A stretch of DNA of 64,000 nucleotides from BP-133 sp040756995 (GTDB lineage Bacteria; Actinomycetota; Acidimicrobiia; IMCC26256; BP-133). The number at the start of each line of letters is the position of its first letter. The stretch's first letter is position 1. Below are positions 49,695-58,623 of the stretch, one piece after another. The notes under the pieces are model-generated. The model searched no databases and was not told where the DNA came from. It worked only from the letters and a program-made list of their open reading frames with translations. The position numbers were made by a program, and so were the translations under genes. The stretch covers positions 62,001 to 126,000 of the forward strand of contig JBFLYK010000016.1 in NCBI GenBank assembly GCA_040756995.1, read 5' to 3'.

Positions 49695-49880
49695 ATGCCC
49701 GAACTGACCTACCTCCGATTCCTCTACAGCTGGCTCTCGGCCCGGCTGCTCGCCGACGAACGGGGGGAGATCACCGAAAAGGTGCTCGTCACCGCCGTCT
49801 TCGCCGCCCTCGCCCTCACCGCCGGAGCCATCATCGTGGCCAAGGTCACCGAACGGGCGAACGAGATCCCCGTCCGCTGA
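49695..49880 (+). CDS. Flp-type pilin-like small protein
   Basis: 61 aa from ATG 49695 (AAGGAG upstream). Residues before the hydrophobic segment read LADERGEITEKVLVTAVFAA, with GEITEKV matching the Gly/Glu prepilin peptidase site pattern of class III signal peptides; a hydrophobic helix follows (ALALTAGAIIVAKV). It is the predicted major pilin or pseudopilin. No dedicated TadV prepilin peptidase is in the window. It overlaps the next gene by one base. Confidence 0.75.
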   Translation: MPELTYLRFLYSWLSARLLADERGEITEKVLVTAVFAALALTAGAIIVAKVTERANEIPVR

Positions 49881-50278
49881 TGCCACGACTGCGGGACGAG
49901 CGGGGCGACGCCACCACCGAACTGGTGCTGGTGACCCCGGTGCTGCTGCTGCTCATCGGGTTCGTCATCCAGTTCGCTCTTTGGTACCACGCCGCCCACG
50001 TGGCGGAGGCGGCCGCCCAGGAAGGCGTCCGGGCGGCACGTTCCTTCGGCGGATCGGCCGAGGCGGGCCAGGCCCGAGCGACGCACTTCCTGGCTGAGAC
50101 CGGACCGACCATCGTGCGGAGCCCTGCGGTGACGGCGTTTCGCGACCTGGGAACCGCCAGGGTCGAAGTGCACGGCCATGCTCCGTCGGTCGTCCCCGGC
50201 CTGCGATTGGCTGTGACGGCCGAGGCGGAAAGCCCGACGGAGCGGTTCACCGCCATCACCGCGGCGGTATCGCCATGA
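49880..50278 (+). CDS. TadE-like pseudopilin
   Basis: 132 aa from ATG 49880. TadE domain: DERGDATTELVLVTPVLLLL is a classic pseudopilin N-terminus, and IGFVIQFALWYHAAHVAEAA continues the helix, followed by a soluble beta domain. TadE proteins are minor pilins processed by the prepilin peptidase. Overlaps the next gene by 4 bp. Confidence 0.82.
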   Translation: MPRLRDERGDATTELVLVTPVLLLLIGFVIQFALWYHAAHVAEAAAQEGVRAARSFGGSAEAGQARATHFLAETGPTIVRSPAVTAFRDLGTARVEVHGHAPSVVPGLRLAVTAEAESPTERFTAITAAVSP

Positions 50279-50685
50279 GCGACGACCGGGGCAGCGCGGC
50301 AGTCGAACTCGTCCTGGTCACGCCCGTCCTCATCGCCTTGATGCTCTTCGTTGTGGCCGGTGGGCGACTGGCGTCGTCGCGCGCCGACGTCGACGCCGCC
50401 GCTCGAGACAGCGCCCGAGCGGCGTCCCTCGCCCGGAGTTCGACGATGGCCGAGCGGGACGGCCGCGCCGCCGCCGAGGCCACCTTGAGCGACCAGGGCG
50501 TGGCGTGCCGCACGTTGGCCGTGACCATCGACACCGCCCAGTTCCGGCCCGGCGGCACCGTGGCGGCCACGGTCAGCTGCGACGTCGAACTCGCCGACCT
50601 CACCGGTCTGGGTCTCCCCGGCCGGCGGACCATCAGCAGCCGATTCGTCGAACCCGTCGATGCCTTCCGGGGCGTGACGCCATGA
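50275..50685 (+). CDS. TadE/TadF-like pseudopilin
   Basis: 136 aa from ATG 50275. SDDRGSAAVELVLVTPVLIA and LMLFVVAGGRLASSRADVDA form the pseudopilin helix, with a beta-rich domain containing CRTLAVTIDT and ATVSCDVELA (two Cys, a probable disulfide). One of three consecutive minor-pilin genes. Confidence 0.8.
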   Translation: MSDDRGSAAVELVLVTPVLIALMLFVVAGGRLASSRADVDAAARDSARAASLARSSTMAERDGRAAAEATLSDQGVACRTLAVTIDTAQFRPGGTVAATVSCDVELADLTGLGLPGRRTISSRFVEPVDAFRGVTP

Positions 50686-51095
50686 CGCACGACGAACGGG
50701 GCGCCGTCACGGTGTTCGTCGTCGTCTTCACGACGACACTGCTCCTCGTGGCTGGTCTGGTCATCGACGGCGGTTACCTGCTGGCGGCCCGACGGGAGGC
50801 CATCAACGAGGCGGAAGCCGCCGCCCGGGCGGGCGCGCAGGCCGTCCGAACCGACGTCCTGCGGGCCGACGGGCCAGTGACCATCGACCCGGCCGACGCG
50901 CAGCGGAAAGCGGCGGCCTACTTGGCCGACTCCGGCCACGAGGCGACGGTGCAGGTGTTCGGCGACACCGTCCGCGTCGAGGTGTCGTTCTCCAAGCCGC
51001 TGGCCATTCTCGGCCTCGCCGGGTTGGGCCACGTCACCGTGCGCGGGACCGGTGAGGCCCAGGGAGTGCGTGGGCTGGCACAGGAGGGACCATGA
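50682..51095 (+). CDS. TadG/TadE-like pseudopilin
   Basis: 137 aa from ATG 50682, overlapping by 4 bp. ERGAVTVFVVVFTTTLLLVA with GLVIDGGYLLAARREAINEA is a TadG-type N-terminus (Flp pilus assembly protein), and a short globular region follows. It is shorter than full-length TadG and lacks a von Willebrand domain. Coupled to the regulator gene at 51092. Confidence 0.78.
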   Translation: MTHDERGAVTVFVVVFTTTLLLVAGLVIDGGYLLAARREAINEAEAAARAGAQAVRTDVLRADGPVTIDPADAQRKAAAYLADSGHEATVQVFGDTVRVEVSFSKPLAILGLAGLGHVTVRGTGEAQGVRGLAQEGP

Positions 51096-53947
51096 TCAGA
51101 CAACGGCTCTTTGGCCACATGACACGCGCCGTCGTCGCGCTCGCGACCCTCGTCACCATGGTGGTCGGGGTCCCGGCCGCGCTCGTGGCCGCCGTCGGTT
51201 GGCCGCTCCCCCGCTCCCTCCCCCGCCTCAACGACGTCGCCGCCGCGCTGGGCGGGCAGAGCATCGACGATGGCTTCCTGGTCAAGGCCCTCGCGGTCAT
51301 CTGCTGGCTCGCCTGGGCCCAGTTCGTTGCCTGCATCGCCGCCGAACTCGTCGGCTGGCGGCACGGCCGGGCGCCCCGAGCCGTCCCGTTCGCCAGTGCC
51401 CTCCAGCCGCTGGTCGCCCAGCTCGTCGTCACCGCGGCCCTCCTCGTGCACGTCACCCCTCGGTCGTTGTCGCCCGCACCCGTGCTCGTCGCCACCGCCC
51501 CGATCGTCCACGTCCACGAACCGAACCCCTCCCCCGTGCCCGAGGCCACTGGACCGGTCGTCGCCGCGCTCGAGACATCTACCGCACCGACACCGAGCTA
51601 TGTGGTCAAGCCCCGCGACGATCTGTGGACGCTGGCCGAACGCCACCTCGGCGACGGACGCCGCTGGCGGGAACTGTTTGATCTCAACCGAGAACGCCCC
51701 CAAACCCACGGCGGTGCCCTTCGACACCCCAACCTCGTCCGCCCCGGCTGGACGTTGCGCTTTCCCGCCGACGCGGTCGGACTCAGCCCGGCGACTCCGT
51801 CTCCCGGCGGCGTGGACGCGGCGGTGATGCCGGCGACGGCCGCCCCGACCGCCGAGCGGGCCGCTGCCCCTCAGACCGGCGCCGAGGCCCCGCCGAGTGA
51901 TCGCTGCCCCGATCCGGCACCAGGAGGCACGCCGGCGACCATCGCGGCCCCCGACACTCCCCCGGCCGGCCAACCCACCGACCCTCGTGGAGTCGCTGAG
52001 GCCGCGAGCCCTCAGCCGGCAGCCGGCACCCAGCACGAGACGCCCGGCGCAACGAAGGAGCCGACCGGCTCTCGTGCCCCCGTCGGCGTCCTCGGCGCCA
52101 GCCTCATGGCCGCCGGGCTCGTCGTGACCCTGGACCGGATGCGCCGTGCGCAGCAGCGGCGCCGCCCCCGTCACCGCGCCGTCCGGATGCCGAGCGCCGA
52201 TGCGGTTCCCACCGAGGTCGCCGTACGTCGAGCCGCCACCACGTCCCCCGCCGGACGCCTTGATCTCGCCCTCCGCGCCTTTGCCGGATGCGCCGCCCGG
52301 CGGCAAGGTGACGACCCGCCGTCGGTCTCCGCCGTTCAGGTCGGTCCCGAAGGCATCGAGATCCTCCTCAACCAGGCCATACACGCTGAACCGGGACCGT
52401 TCACCGTGAGCGCCGGCGGTCAGGTCTGGACGCTGCCCTCCGGCGTCGCCGACAGCGACCTCGACGAACATGCGGGCGACATCGGCGCACCCCTTCCCGC
52501 CCTCGTGTCCGTCGGCCAGCACGGCGACTCCGCCGTTCTCATCGACCTCGAATCCACCGCCTGCACGGCGTTCATCGGAGACGAGGACGCAGCCCGGGCC
52601 GCCTTCCGCGCCCTGGCGTTGGAGGTGGCCACCAGCCTGTGGGCCGACACCCTCGACGTGGTGCTGGTCGCCGACAACACCGAGCCCTATCAAACGCTGG
52701 AGCGGATCCGCCTCGCCAGTACCCTGACCGAGATCCTCCCCGACATCGAGGCCAGCGCCGCGGCGCTCAGTGACGCGCTGGCCGGTGTGTCGGCCCCGAC
52801 CACCGTCGCTGCTCGGTTGGGGGCCACCGCCGCCGACGGGTGGATTCCTACCGTCGTCCTCTGCGAGGATCCCGCCGCCGATCCCGACGCCTTGCCCCAG
52901 CTCCTCGCCCTCGCCGGGTCCGGAGCCCGGGGCCTGGCGGTCGTGGTCCTCGGCGACGTCGTCGAAGCCGGGCGCACCCTGCGGTACCACGACGGCCTGG
53001 TCGACGTGACACCACCTGGGGTCAGGCTGACGGTCACGGGTCCAACCCCGAAGCAGATCGGGGACATCGAAGAGATCCTGACCGTCGCCGCCGACCGCAA
53101 CGGGGCCGACCCGGCGCCCAACGACACGGACCCCATGGGCTACGTTCAGCGATCCGACGCCGTTGTCGTCAACGCACCGTTCGTCGAGCCGGACTTCGAC
53201 ATCCTGGTCCGCCTGCTCGGACCGGTCGAGATCGAAGGCGCCAAGCAACCGATCGACCGGCGCAAGGCCGTGGAGCTCGTGGTGTACCTCGCCACCCACC
53301 CGAAGGGCCTCAACGACGAACGGTTGAAGACGGCGCTGTGGCCCGACGATCGCGCCCCGCAATCGTCGTTCAATACCACCGTCACCCGAGCCCGTTCCCG
53401 GCTCGGCACCGCCGGCGACGGCAGTCACCACCTCCCCCATGTAGTCGCCACCGGTGGCATCTACCGCGTTGGTTCCCGCGTCACGACCGACGTCGTCCTG
53501 CTCGAGCGGCATCTCGTCGCCGCCCGCGCCGCCGCCCCCGAGGCCGCCCTGCGGATCCTGCGGAGTGGCCTCGAACTGGTCAGAGGCGCCCCTCTGGCCG
53601 GCGCCCGACAGGGCTACGAATGGGCCTACGCCGAAGGTCTCATCGCCCGGATCGAAACGCTTGTCGGTGAGGCCGCCCACCACCTGGCCCAGCTCGCCCT
53701 CGAAGCCCATGATCCCGACCTCGCCCAGTGGGCCGCCCGCCAAGGGCTGCTGGCCTCGCCGGGCGACGAGGTGCTGTTCCGGGACCGGATGCTGGCCTGC
53801 GACCTGGCCGGGAACCCGGCGGGGGTCGAAGCCGTCATGGACGAACTCGTCGCCGCCGCCGAAGCGCTCGAGCCGTACGACACGCTCCATCCCGAAACCG
53901 TGGCGCTGTATGAGCGCCTCAGTCACCGCCGGCGCCGCACCGGGTGA
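51092..53947 (+). CDS. LysM-BTAD membrane transcription regulator of the Tad locus
   Basis: 951 aa from ATG 51092 (GGAGG upstream, ATGA overlap). Two to three N-terminal membrane helices, a LysM domain near residues 168-205 (YVVKPRDDLWTLAERHLGDG), a Pro/Ala linker, another membrane segment near 332-350 (VGVLGASLMAAGLVVTLDRM), a large middle region, and a C-terminal winged helix from about 700 (ILVRLLGPVEIEGAKQPIDR then RKAVELVVYLATHPKGLNDE) with a BTAD-like helical domain to the end. The order suggests a sensor that binds the cell wall and signals to DNA. This combination is typical of actinobacterial Tad neighbourhoods, but the mechanism is not described to my knowledge. Confidence 0.83.
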   Translation: MIRQRLFGHMTRAVVALATLVTMVVGVPAALVAAVGWPLPRSLPRLNDVAAALGGQSIDDGFLVKALAVICWLAWAQFVACIAAELVGWRHGRAPRAVPFASALQPLVAQLVVTAALLVHVTPRSLSPAPVLVATAPIVHVHEPNPSPVPEATGPVVAALETSTAPTPSYVVKPRDDLWTLAERHLGDGRRWRELFDLNRERPQTHGGALRHPNLVRPGWTLRFPADAVGLSPATPSPGGVDAAVMPATAAPTAERAAAPQTGAEAPPSDRCPDPAPGGTPATIAAPDTPPAGQPTDPRGVAEAASPQPAAGTQHETPGATKEPTGSRAPVGVLGASLMAAGLVVTLDRMRRAQQRRRPRHRAVRMPSADAVPTEVAVRRAATTSPAGRLDLALRAFAGCAARRQGDDPPSVSAVQVGPEGIEILLNQAIHAEPGPFTVSAGGQVWTLPSGVADSDLDEHAGDIGAPLPALVSVGQHGDSAVLIDLESTACTAFIGDEDAARAAFRALALEVATSLWADTLDVVLVADNTEPYQTLERIRLASTLTEILPDIEASAAALSDALAGVSAPTTVAARLGATAADGWIPTVVLCEDPAADPDALPQLLALAGSGARGLAVVVLGDVVEAGRTLRYHDGLVDVTPPGVRLTVTGPTPKQIGDIEEILTVAADRNGADPAPNDTDPMGYVQRSDAVVVNAPFVEPDFDILVRLLGPVEIEGAKQPIDRRKAVELVVYLATHPKGLNDERLKTALWPDDRAPQSSFNTTVTRARSRLGTAGDGSHHLPHVVATGGIYRVGSRVTTDVVLLERHLVAARAAAPEAALRILRSGLELVRGAPLAGARQGYEWAYAEGLIARIETLVGEAAHHLAQLALEAHDPDLAQWAARQGLLASPGDEVLFRDRMLACDLAGNPAGVEAVMDELVAAAEALEPYDTLHPETVALYERLSHRRRRTG

Positions 53948-53975
53948 ACGCCGAGCTGTCGGGCCGCGGCGGTCG

Positions 53976-54236
53976 TTAGCGCCGCTGGCCGATGCCCGCC
54001 GCAAGGAGCTGTTCGCGGCTGACCTCGCCGCTCTGGCAGCACGGCGCCAGCGTGCCGTCGACGACGACGGCCGGAACCCGCCGCACGCCGTACTCCCGGG
54101 CTCGGTCCATCCCGGATTCCCGCAGGTCGTACACCGTCACTTCGCAATCCGGGCAGGCCAGCTCCTGGACCAGCTGCACCGCCGGCTCGCACAGTGGGCA
54201 CGCGGCGGTAAAAACCTCGACCTGTCGCTTCGCCAT
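53976..54236 (-). CDS. Glutaredoxin-like thioredoxin-fold protein
   Basis: 86 aa from ATG 54236 (GAAGGAGG upstream). Redox motif C13PLC16 near the N-terminus, a second pair C28PDC31, and VRRVPAVVVDGT (cis-Pro) and C66C67 near the C-terminus. The extra cysteine pairs suggest metal or metalloid transfer. It is divergent from the MerR gene with the operator-like palindrome between them, so it is the likely target of that regulator. Confidence 0.78.
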   Translation of the reverse strand: MAKRQVEVFTAACPLCEPAVQLVQELACPDCEVTVYDLRESGMDRAREYGVRRVPAVVVDGTLAPCCQSGEVSREQLLAAGIGQRR

Positions 54237-54264
54237 GACAACCTCCTTCGCTCAGTACAGTGCG

Positions 54265-54296
54265 ACCGTAAAGGGTTGCCCTAAGGGCAAGGTCAA
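54265..54296 (-). promoter_or_regulatory. MerR-type promoter/operator
   Basis: On the minus strand TTGACC (54296-54291) and TACGGT (54270-54265) are separated by 20 bp that contain the perfect dyad TTGCCC-TTA-GGGCAA (54290-54276). A spacer of about 19-20 bp with a dyad in its centre is the hallmark of MerR-family control. It would drive the glutaredoxin-like gene. Confidence 0.6.
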
Positions 54297-54318
54297 GGAC
54301 TGGAGGGCAGAAATCCCG

Positions 54319-54732
54319 ATGACCCGGGCCGGTATCACGGTGGGCGAGGCAGCCCGGCGAGCCGGGGTCACCGCCAAGGCCGTCCGCCTGCATGAAGCGC
54401 GCGGCATCCTCGCGCCCGCTGAACGCACCGACGCCGGCTACCGCACGTACACCGAAGACGACATCGAGGTCTTGCGATTCGTGCGCCGAGCCCGCGCCCT
54501 CGGCCTCCGGCTGGACGAGATCCGTCGCATCATCGACCTCCAGCGCCAAGGCGCCCAGCCGTGCAGCACCGTGATCAACCTGCTTGAGCGCCACCTGGTC
54601 GACATCGAGCACACCATGCAGGAGCTGCGCCGTCTCCGAAAGGATCTGTCCAGAGCCCTGGAGATCGCCAAGTCCACTCTTTCGGGCGGCCACGACGTGG
54701 TCGTCTGTCCGATCATCGAACGCAGCCCCTAA
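54319..54732 (+). CDS. MerR-family regulator, probably thiol/metal responsive
   Basis: 137 aa from ATG 54319. The N-terminal winged helix reads ITVGEAARRAGVTAKAVRLH, then EARGILAPAERTDAGYRTYT; the dimerisation coil follows. It carries Cys in QPCSTVINL and in DVVVCPIIE, the two regions where CueR/ZntR-type proteins bind metal. Together with its divergent glutaredoxin-like gene this is a likely metal- or electrophile-sensing pair. Confidence 0.85.
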   Translation: MTRAGITVGEAARRAGVTAKAVRLHEARGILAPAERTDAGYRTYTEDDIEVLRFVRRARALGLRLDEIRRIIDLQRQGAQPCSTVINLLERHLVDIEHTMQELRRLRKDLSRALEIAKSTLSGGHDVVVCPIIERSP

Positions 54733-54841
54733 GTCCCCGACCGCGCTGCGCCGTGATACACGGTGCCCCGTTCACCGATGCTTTCGAGCCGGCCCGGAGG
54801 GCGCCGAAGACGTACTCCTCCTCGAAAGCGTGGGGACGCTA

Positions 54842-54858
54842 GCTGAGAGCGAGCTGAG
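54842..54858 (+). promoter_or_regulatory. GCTGAG box pair in the promoter of the Asp/Arg/Tyr-rich protein
   Basis: GCTGAG at 54842-54847 and 54853-54858 (11 bp apart), 142 bp before ATG 54984. A nearly identical arrangement precedes the paralogue at 63791. Downstream both promoters share GAATTCCTACA and a TAAGCGA...GACTAAG segment. Confidence 0.55.
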
Positions 54859-54983
54859 AGGTGCGAGAAAGCGCCGACGAATTCCTACAGTTTGTAGCTG
54901 CTTAAGCGATTTGCGACTAAGGTTCGTGCTTCAGGTGAGGACCGATGATCCGCCTTTGGCGTTGCCGAGGCGAGGAGGTTTCC

Positions 54984-55439
54984 ATGCGCAAACTGCTGAT
55001 CGTCCTGACAGGCGCCCTGGTGGCGAGCCTTGCGATACCGGCCGTCGCCAGCGCTGGCGAGGGTCCGAAGGAAGACGACAAGATCGCGGCGCAGCGCGAC
55101 TCCGATGGCCGCCGTAGCGGTTACCGGGGCGACCGCTCGGAGGACGACTACCGGTTCCGCCGGGATCGACGGCAGCCATATGGATACTACAGAGATTCGT
55201 ACGAGCGCGCTGGTTACAGCGAGGATGACTACCGGTACCGCCGAGATCGACGGCAGCCATATGGGTACTACAGAGATTCGTATGAACGCAGTCATTACTA
55301 CGGCGACCCGGGCTATGACCGGCGCGCCAGGACACGGCAGCAGGAGTGCTACGACGCTTACTACTATGACCCGAGCTTCTATGACCGGTACTGCCGTGCC
55401 GGGTACGACGGCGACTACCGCTATCGCTCGAGGCGCTAG
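54984..55439 (+). CDS. Secreted Asp/Arg/Tyr-rich repeat protein
   Basis: 151 aa from ATG 54984 (GAGGAGG upstream). Signal peptide residues 1-24 (LIVLTGALVASLAIPAVASA). The mature protein is built of repeats of about 25-30 residues (DDYRFRRDRRQPYGYYRDSY then ERAGYSEDDYRYRRDRRQPY) and ends in a Cys-containing tail (RQQECYDAYYYDPSFYDRYC). Such Tyr/Arg/Asp-rich surface proteins may bind metals or form extracellular coats; no function known. A paralogue starts at 63791 with a duplicated promoter. Confidence 0.72.
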   Translation: MRKLLIVLTGALVASLAIPAVASAGEGPKEDDKIAAQRDSDGRRSGYRGDRSEDDYRFRRDRRQPYGYYRDSYERAGYSEDDYRYRRDRRQPYGYYRDSYERSHYYGDPGYDRRARTRQQECYDAYYYDPSFYDRYCRAGYDGDYRYRSRR

Positions 55440-55561
55440 CCCGCCGTCGCCGCCGAGCCGGTACGCAAGCTCGACGTCGTTTATCGCCACGCGCCTCAGC
55501 AGGGGCCGGTCCTCGATCCTCATCGCGATGGCTTCAGCATCGGGCGCTGAGTCTCCGGGAA

Positions 55562-55768
55562 TCAGCCGACGAGTTCGTAACCAGCCTCGTTGATGGCGGC
55601 CTTGACGGCCGCCTCGTCCAGCGGGCTGTCGCTCGAGACAGTCACCGCCCCGGAGGGAAGGTCGACAGCAACATTGCTGACACCGGTGAGCTTGCTGACC
55701 TCCTCGGTCACGGCCCGGACACAATGGTCACAGGTCATCCCGGTCACTCGGTAGGTCGTAGTGGTCAT
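55562..55768 (-). CDS. copZ: CopZ-type heavy-metal-associated copper chaperone
   Basis: 68 aa from ATG 55768. HMA domain with GMTCDHC (CxxC) near residues 10-16 and the usual ferredoxin-like pattern (VRAVTEEVSKLTGVSNVAVD). It passes Cu(I) to the P-type ATPase. Start overlaps the stop of the methyltransferase by 4 bp; last gene of a minus-strand copper operon. Confidence 0.9.
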   Translation of the reverse strand: MTTTTYRVTGMTCDHCVRAVTEEVSKLTGVSNVAVDLPSGAVTVSSDSPLDEAAVKAAINEAGYELVG

Positions 55769-56400
55769 GGTCTCTCCTCGTCTGAATCAACGGGTGATAC
55801 GGCTGGCGGGTCGCCGGCGCGGCGGGCGCGGAACCGGACGACGAGGCCCCACAGGGCGGGGTCGATGCCGACGTCTTCGACCGGCAGCTGCCGCAGCCGA
55901 GCCGAGAGCTCATCGGCCGAGGCGAGCCGGTGGTCGGACCGGTCGAGCCGGTGGAACGTTCGGGCAGGCGGTGAGTTGACGAGGTCGTAGCCGACCAATC
56001 GCCCGCCCGGGCGGAGGACCCGCACGGCCTCGCCGAGGACGTCCTCCCACCGCAGGGTGTGGTGCAGCATGATGAAGCTGACCACGCTGTCGAACGAAGC
56101 AGCGGCGAACGGGAGAGCGGTGGCGTCGGCCTGGCGGACCTCGACCCGGTCACCGAAAGGCGTGAGCCGCTGGCGGGCGCTGTCGACCATGGCGGAATCC
56201 ACGTCGGTCGCCGTGAGGCGGATCGACGGGAAGCGCCTGAGGAGTTCGGCGGCCACGGTCCCCGAACCGGAGCCGAGCTCGAGGACCTCGCCGGCGAGGG
56301 CGACGCCGTCGAGCGCCCAGGGAAGCACGACGCGTCCGGTGAGCGCCCGCCACGGCAAGCTGCGGCACAAGGCCCGTTCGACGGCCGACATGGCCGGCAT
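55765..56400 (-). CDS. Class I SAM methyltransferase in the copper operon
   Basis: 211 aa. Motif I VLELGSGSGTVAAELLRRF, then LTATDVDSAMVDSARQRL, ATALPFAAASFDSVVSFIML and RVLRPGGRLVGYDL. UbiE/COQ5-like fold, substrate unknown. It lies 14 bp downstream of the P-type ATPase gene and overlaps copZ, so it is co-expressed with copper handling. A methyltransferase inside such an operon is unusual. Confidence 0.83.
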   Translation of the reverse strand: MPAMSAVERALCRSLPWRALTGRVVLPWALDGVALAGEVLELGSGSGTVAAELLRRFPSIRLTATDVDSAMVDSARQRLTPFGDRVEVRQADATALPFAAASFDSVVSFIMLHHTLRWEDVLGEAVRVLRPGGRLVGYDLVNSPPARTFHRLDRSDHRLASADELSARLRQLPVEDVGIDPALWGLVVRFRARRAGDPPAVSPVDSDEERP

Positions 56401-56414
56401 GGCGGTTCCCTTCC

Positions 56415-58613
56415 TCAGGCGGTGGCCGTGGCCGGCCGGCGCAGGTTGAGGCGACGGAGGAGCTGGGCGTTGAGGGCCACGACGATGGTCGAGGCGCTCA
56501 TGAGGACGGCGCCGACGGCGGGGGCCAGGGTGATCCCGGCCCAGGCCAGGACACCGGCGGCCAGCGGGATGGCCACGACGTTGTAGCCCGCCGCCCAGGC
56601 GAGGTTCTGGATCATCTTGTGGTAGCTGGCCGATGAGAGGCGGATGACCGATACCACCGCCCGGGGGTCGCTGGAGGCGAGCACGACGCCGGCCGACTCG
56701 ATGGCCACGTCGGTGCCGGCGCCGATGGCCAGGCCGACGTCGGCCCGGGCCAGGGCGGGGGCGTCGTTGACGCCGTCGCCGACCATGGCCACCTTGAGGC
56801 CGCGGGCCTGGAGCTCGGCGACCTTGGCGTCCTTGTCCTCGGGCAGGACCTCGGCCATGACCTCGTCGACGCCGAGTTCCCGGCCGACGGTGTCGGCCAC
56901 CTGGCGGGCGTCGCCGGTGATCATGACCACCCGCTTGCCCAGGCGGCGCAGCTCGGCGACGGCCTCCTTGGCCTCGGGGCGGACCTGATCTTCCAGGGCC
57001 AGGGCGCCGACGATGTCGTCGCCCCGGGCCAGGTAGAGGACGGCGGCGCCGCGGGCCTTCCAGTCCTCGACCGGGCCGCGCAGCTCGTCGGGCTCGGCGA
57101 GGTGGCGTTCGCGGAGGAGGGCGGGGCCGCCCACGGCGTAACGCTGCCCGTCGATGGTGGCCTCTACACCCCGGCCGGTGATCGACCGGAACTCCGACGC
57201 CTTGGCCACCGAGCCGTCGGCCGAGGCGGCGGCCACGATGGCCCGGGCCAGCGGGTGTTCGCTGTCGGCCTCGACGCCGCCGGCCAGGCGGAGCACGTCG
57301 CGCTCGCTGAGCCCGGCGCCGGCCACGCCGGCCACCGCGTGCTCACCCTTGGTCAGGGTGCCGGTCTTGTCGAACAGGACGGCGTCGATGGTGCGCATCC
57401 GTTCCAGGGCCAGCCGGTCCTTGACGAGGATCCCGGCCCGGGCGGCCAGCGCACTGGACAGGGACACCACCAGCGGGATGGCGAGGCCGAGGGCGTGGGG
57501 GCAGGCGATGACCAGCACGGTCACGGTGCGGACGACGGCGTCGTCGCCATTCCCGACCGCCGCCCAGGCGGCAAATGTGACCACGCCGGCGCCGGCGGCG
57601 ACGTAGAAGAGCAGGGCGGCGAACCGGTCGGCCAGGGCCTGGGCCCGGCTACGGGACGACTGGGCCTCGGCCACCAGCCGCTGGATGCCGGCGAGAGCGG
57701 TCTCCTCCCCCACGGCGTCAACCCGGATGCGGATGGACGAGTCCGTCGAGACGGTTCCGGCCACGACCCGGTCGCCGGGGCCTTTGGCCACGGGCCGGGA
57801 TTCGCCGGTAACCATCGACTCGTCGAGTTCGGCGTCGCCTTCGACGATCTCGCCGTCGGCCGGCACCCGTCCACCGGAGCGGACGAGGACGACGTCACCC
57901 GCCCGCAGCTCGTCGAGGGACACGGTCTCCAGCTCGCCGTCGGGGCCGACCCGTTCGGCATCGTCGGGCAGCAATTCGGCCAGCGCGGCCAGCGCCGAGC
58001 GGGCCTGACCGAGGGCCTTCATCTCCTGCCAGTGCCCCAACAGCATGATGGTGATCAGCGCGGCCAGCTCCCACCAGAACTCCAGGTCGAAGAGGTCGAA
58101 GCTGGTGGCCAGCGAGGCGGCGTAGGCCACGCTGATGGCCATGGCAATGAGGAGCATCATCCCCGGCCGGCGCTCCTTGGCCTCAGCCCAGCCGCCGGAG
58201 AGGAACGGCCAGCCGCCCCAGAAGAACAGCACGCTGCCCAGCACGGGGCCGACCAACTCCATCCCGGGGAAGTCGAGGTCGTAGCCCAGCCAGTCCATGA
58301 TCATGTGGCTGGTCACGATGATCGGCACGGTGAGCAGCAGGCTCAGCCAGAACCGGCGCCGGAACATCCCGACGTGATCACCGTGGCCGCCGTGACCCGC
58401 ATGGGGGTCGTGACCGCCACGGGCACCGCGACCACCATCCGCTGTGGCGCCATGGGCTTCGGGACGATCATGGGCGCCGTGTCCATCGTGCACAGGAGAG
58501 GCGGCTCCCCCGGCAACGAGGGTGTCGGTGACGTTGCGGTGGCCGGCGTGCCCGCTGTGCTCGGTCATGGAGGCGCCTGATCCGGGGCGCGCCGCGGTCG
58601 GGGGTCGGTTCAT
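56415..58613 (-). CDS. copB: CopB-type copper-translocating P-type ATPase
   Basis: 732 aa from ATG 58613 (GGGAGAG upstream). The N-terminus is His-rich (about residues 17-80: HSGHAGHRN, DPHAGHGGHGDHVG) and lacks an HMA domain, as in CopB-type pumps. Then eight membrane helices, ATPase motif TGES, the CPH motif at C371-P-H373 (IACPHALGLAIPLV), phosphorylation site DKTGT at D415 and GDGVNDAPAL near the end. CPH-type pumps export Cu(I)/Cu(II) or silver. Upstream neighbour is CsoR; downstream are the methyltransferase and copZ. Confidence 0.92.
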   Translation of the reverse strand: MNRPPTAARPGSGASMTEHSGHAGHRNVTDTLVAGGAASPVHDGHGAHDRPEAHGATADGGRGARGGHDPHAGHGGHGDHVGMFRRRFWLSLLLTVPIIVTSHMIMDWLGYDLDFPGMELVGPVLGSVLFFWGGWPFLSGGWAEAKERRPGMMLLIAMAISVAYAASLATSFDLFDLEFWWELAALITIMLLGHWQEMKALGQARSALAALAELLPDDAERVGPDGELETVSLDELRAGDVVLVRSGGRVPADGEIVEGDAELDESMVTGESRPVAKGPGDRVVAGTVSTDSSIRIRVDAVGEETALAGIQRLVAEAQSSRSRAQALADRFAALLFYVAAGAGVVTFAAWAAVGNGDDAVVRTVTVLVIACPHALGLAIPLVVSLSSALAARAGILVKDRLALERMRTIDAVLFDKTGTLTKGEHAVAGVAGAGLSERDVLRLAGGVEADSEHPLARAIVAAASADGSVAKASEFRSITGRGVEATIDGQRYAVGGPALLRERHLAEPDELRGPVEDWKARGAAVLYLARGDDIVGALALEDQVRPEAKEAVAELRRLGKRVVMITGDARQVADTVGRELGVDEVMAEVLPEDKDAKVAELQARGLKVAMVGDGVNDAPALARADVGLAIGAGTDVAIESAGVVLASSDPRAVVSVIRLSSASYHKMIQNLAWAAGYNVVAIPLAAGVLAWAGITLAPAVGAVLMSASTIVVALNAQLLRRLNLRRPATATA

Positions 58614-58623
58614 CGGTCTCTCC

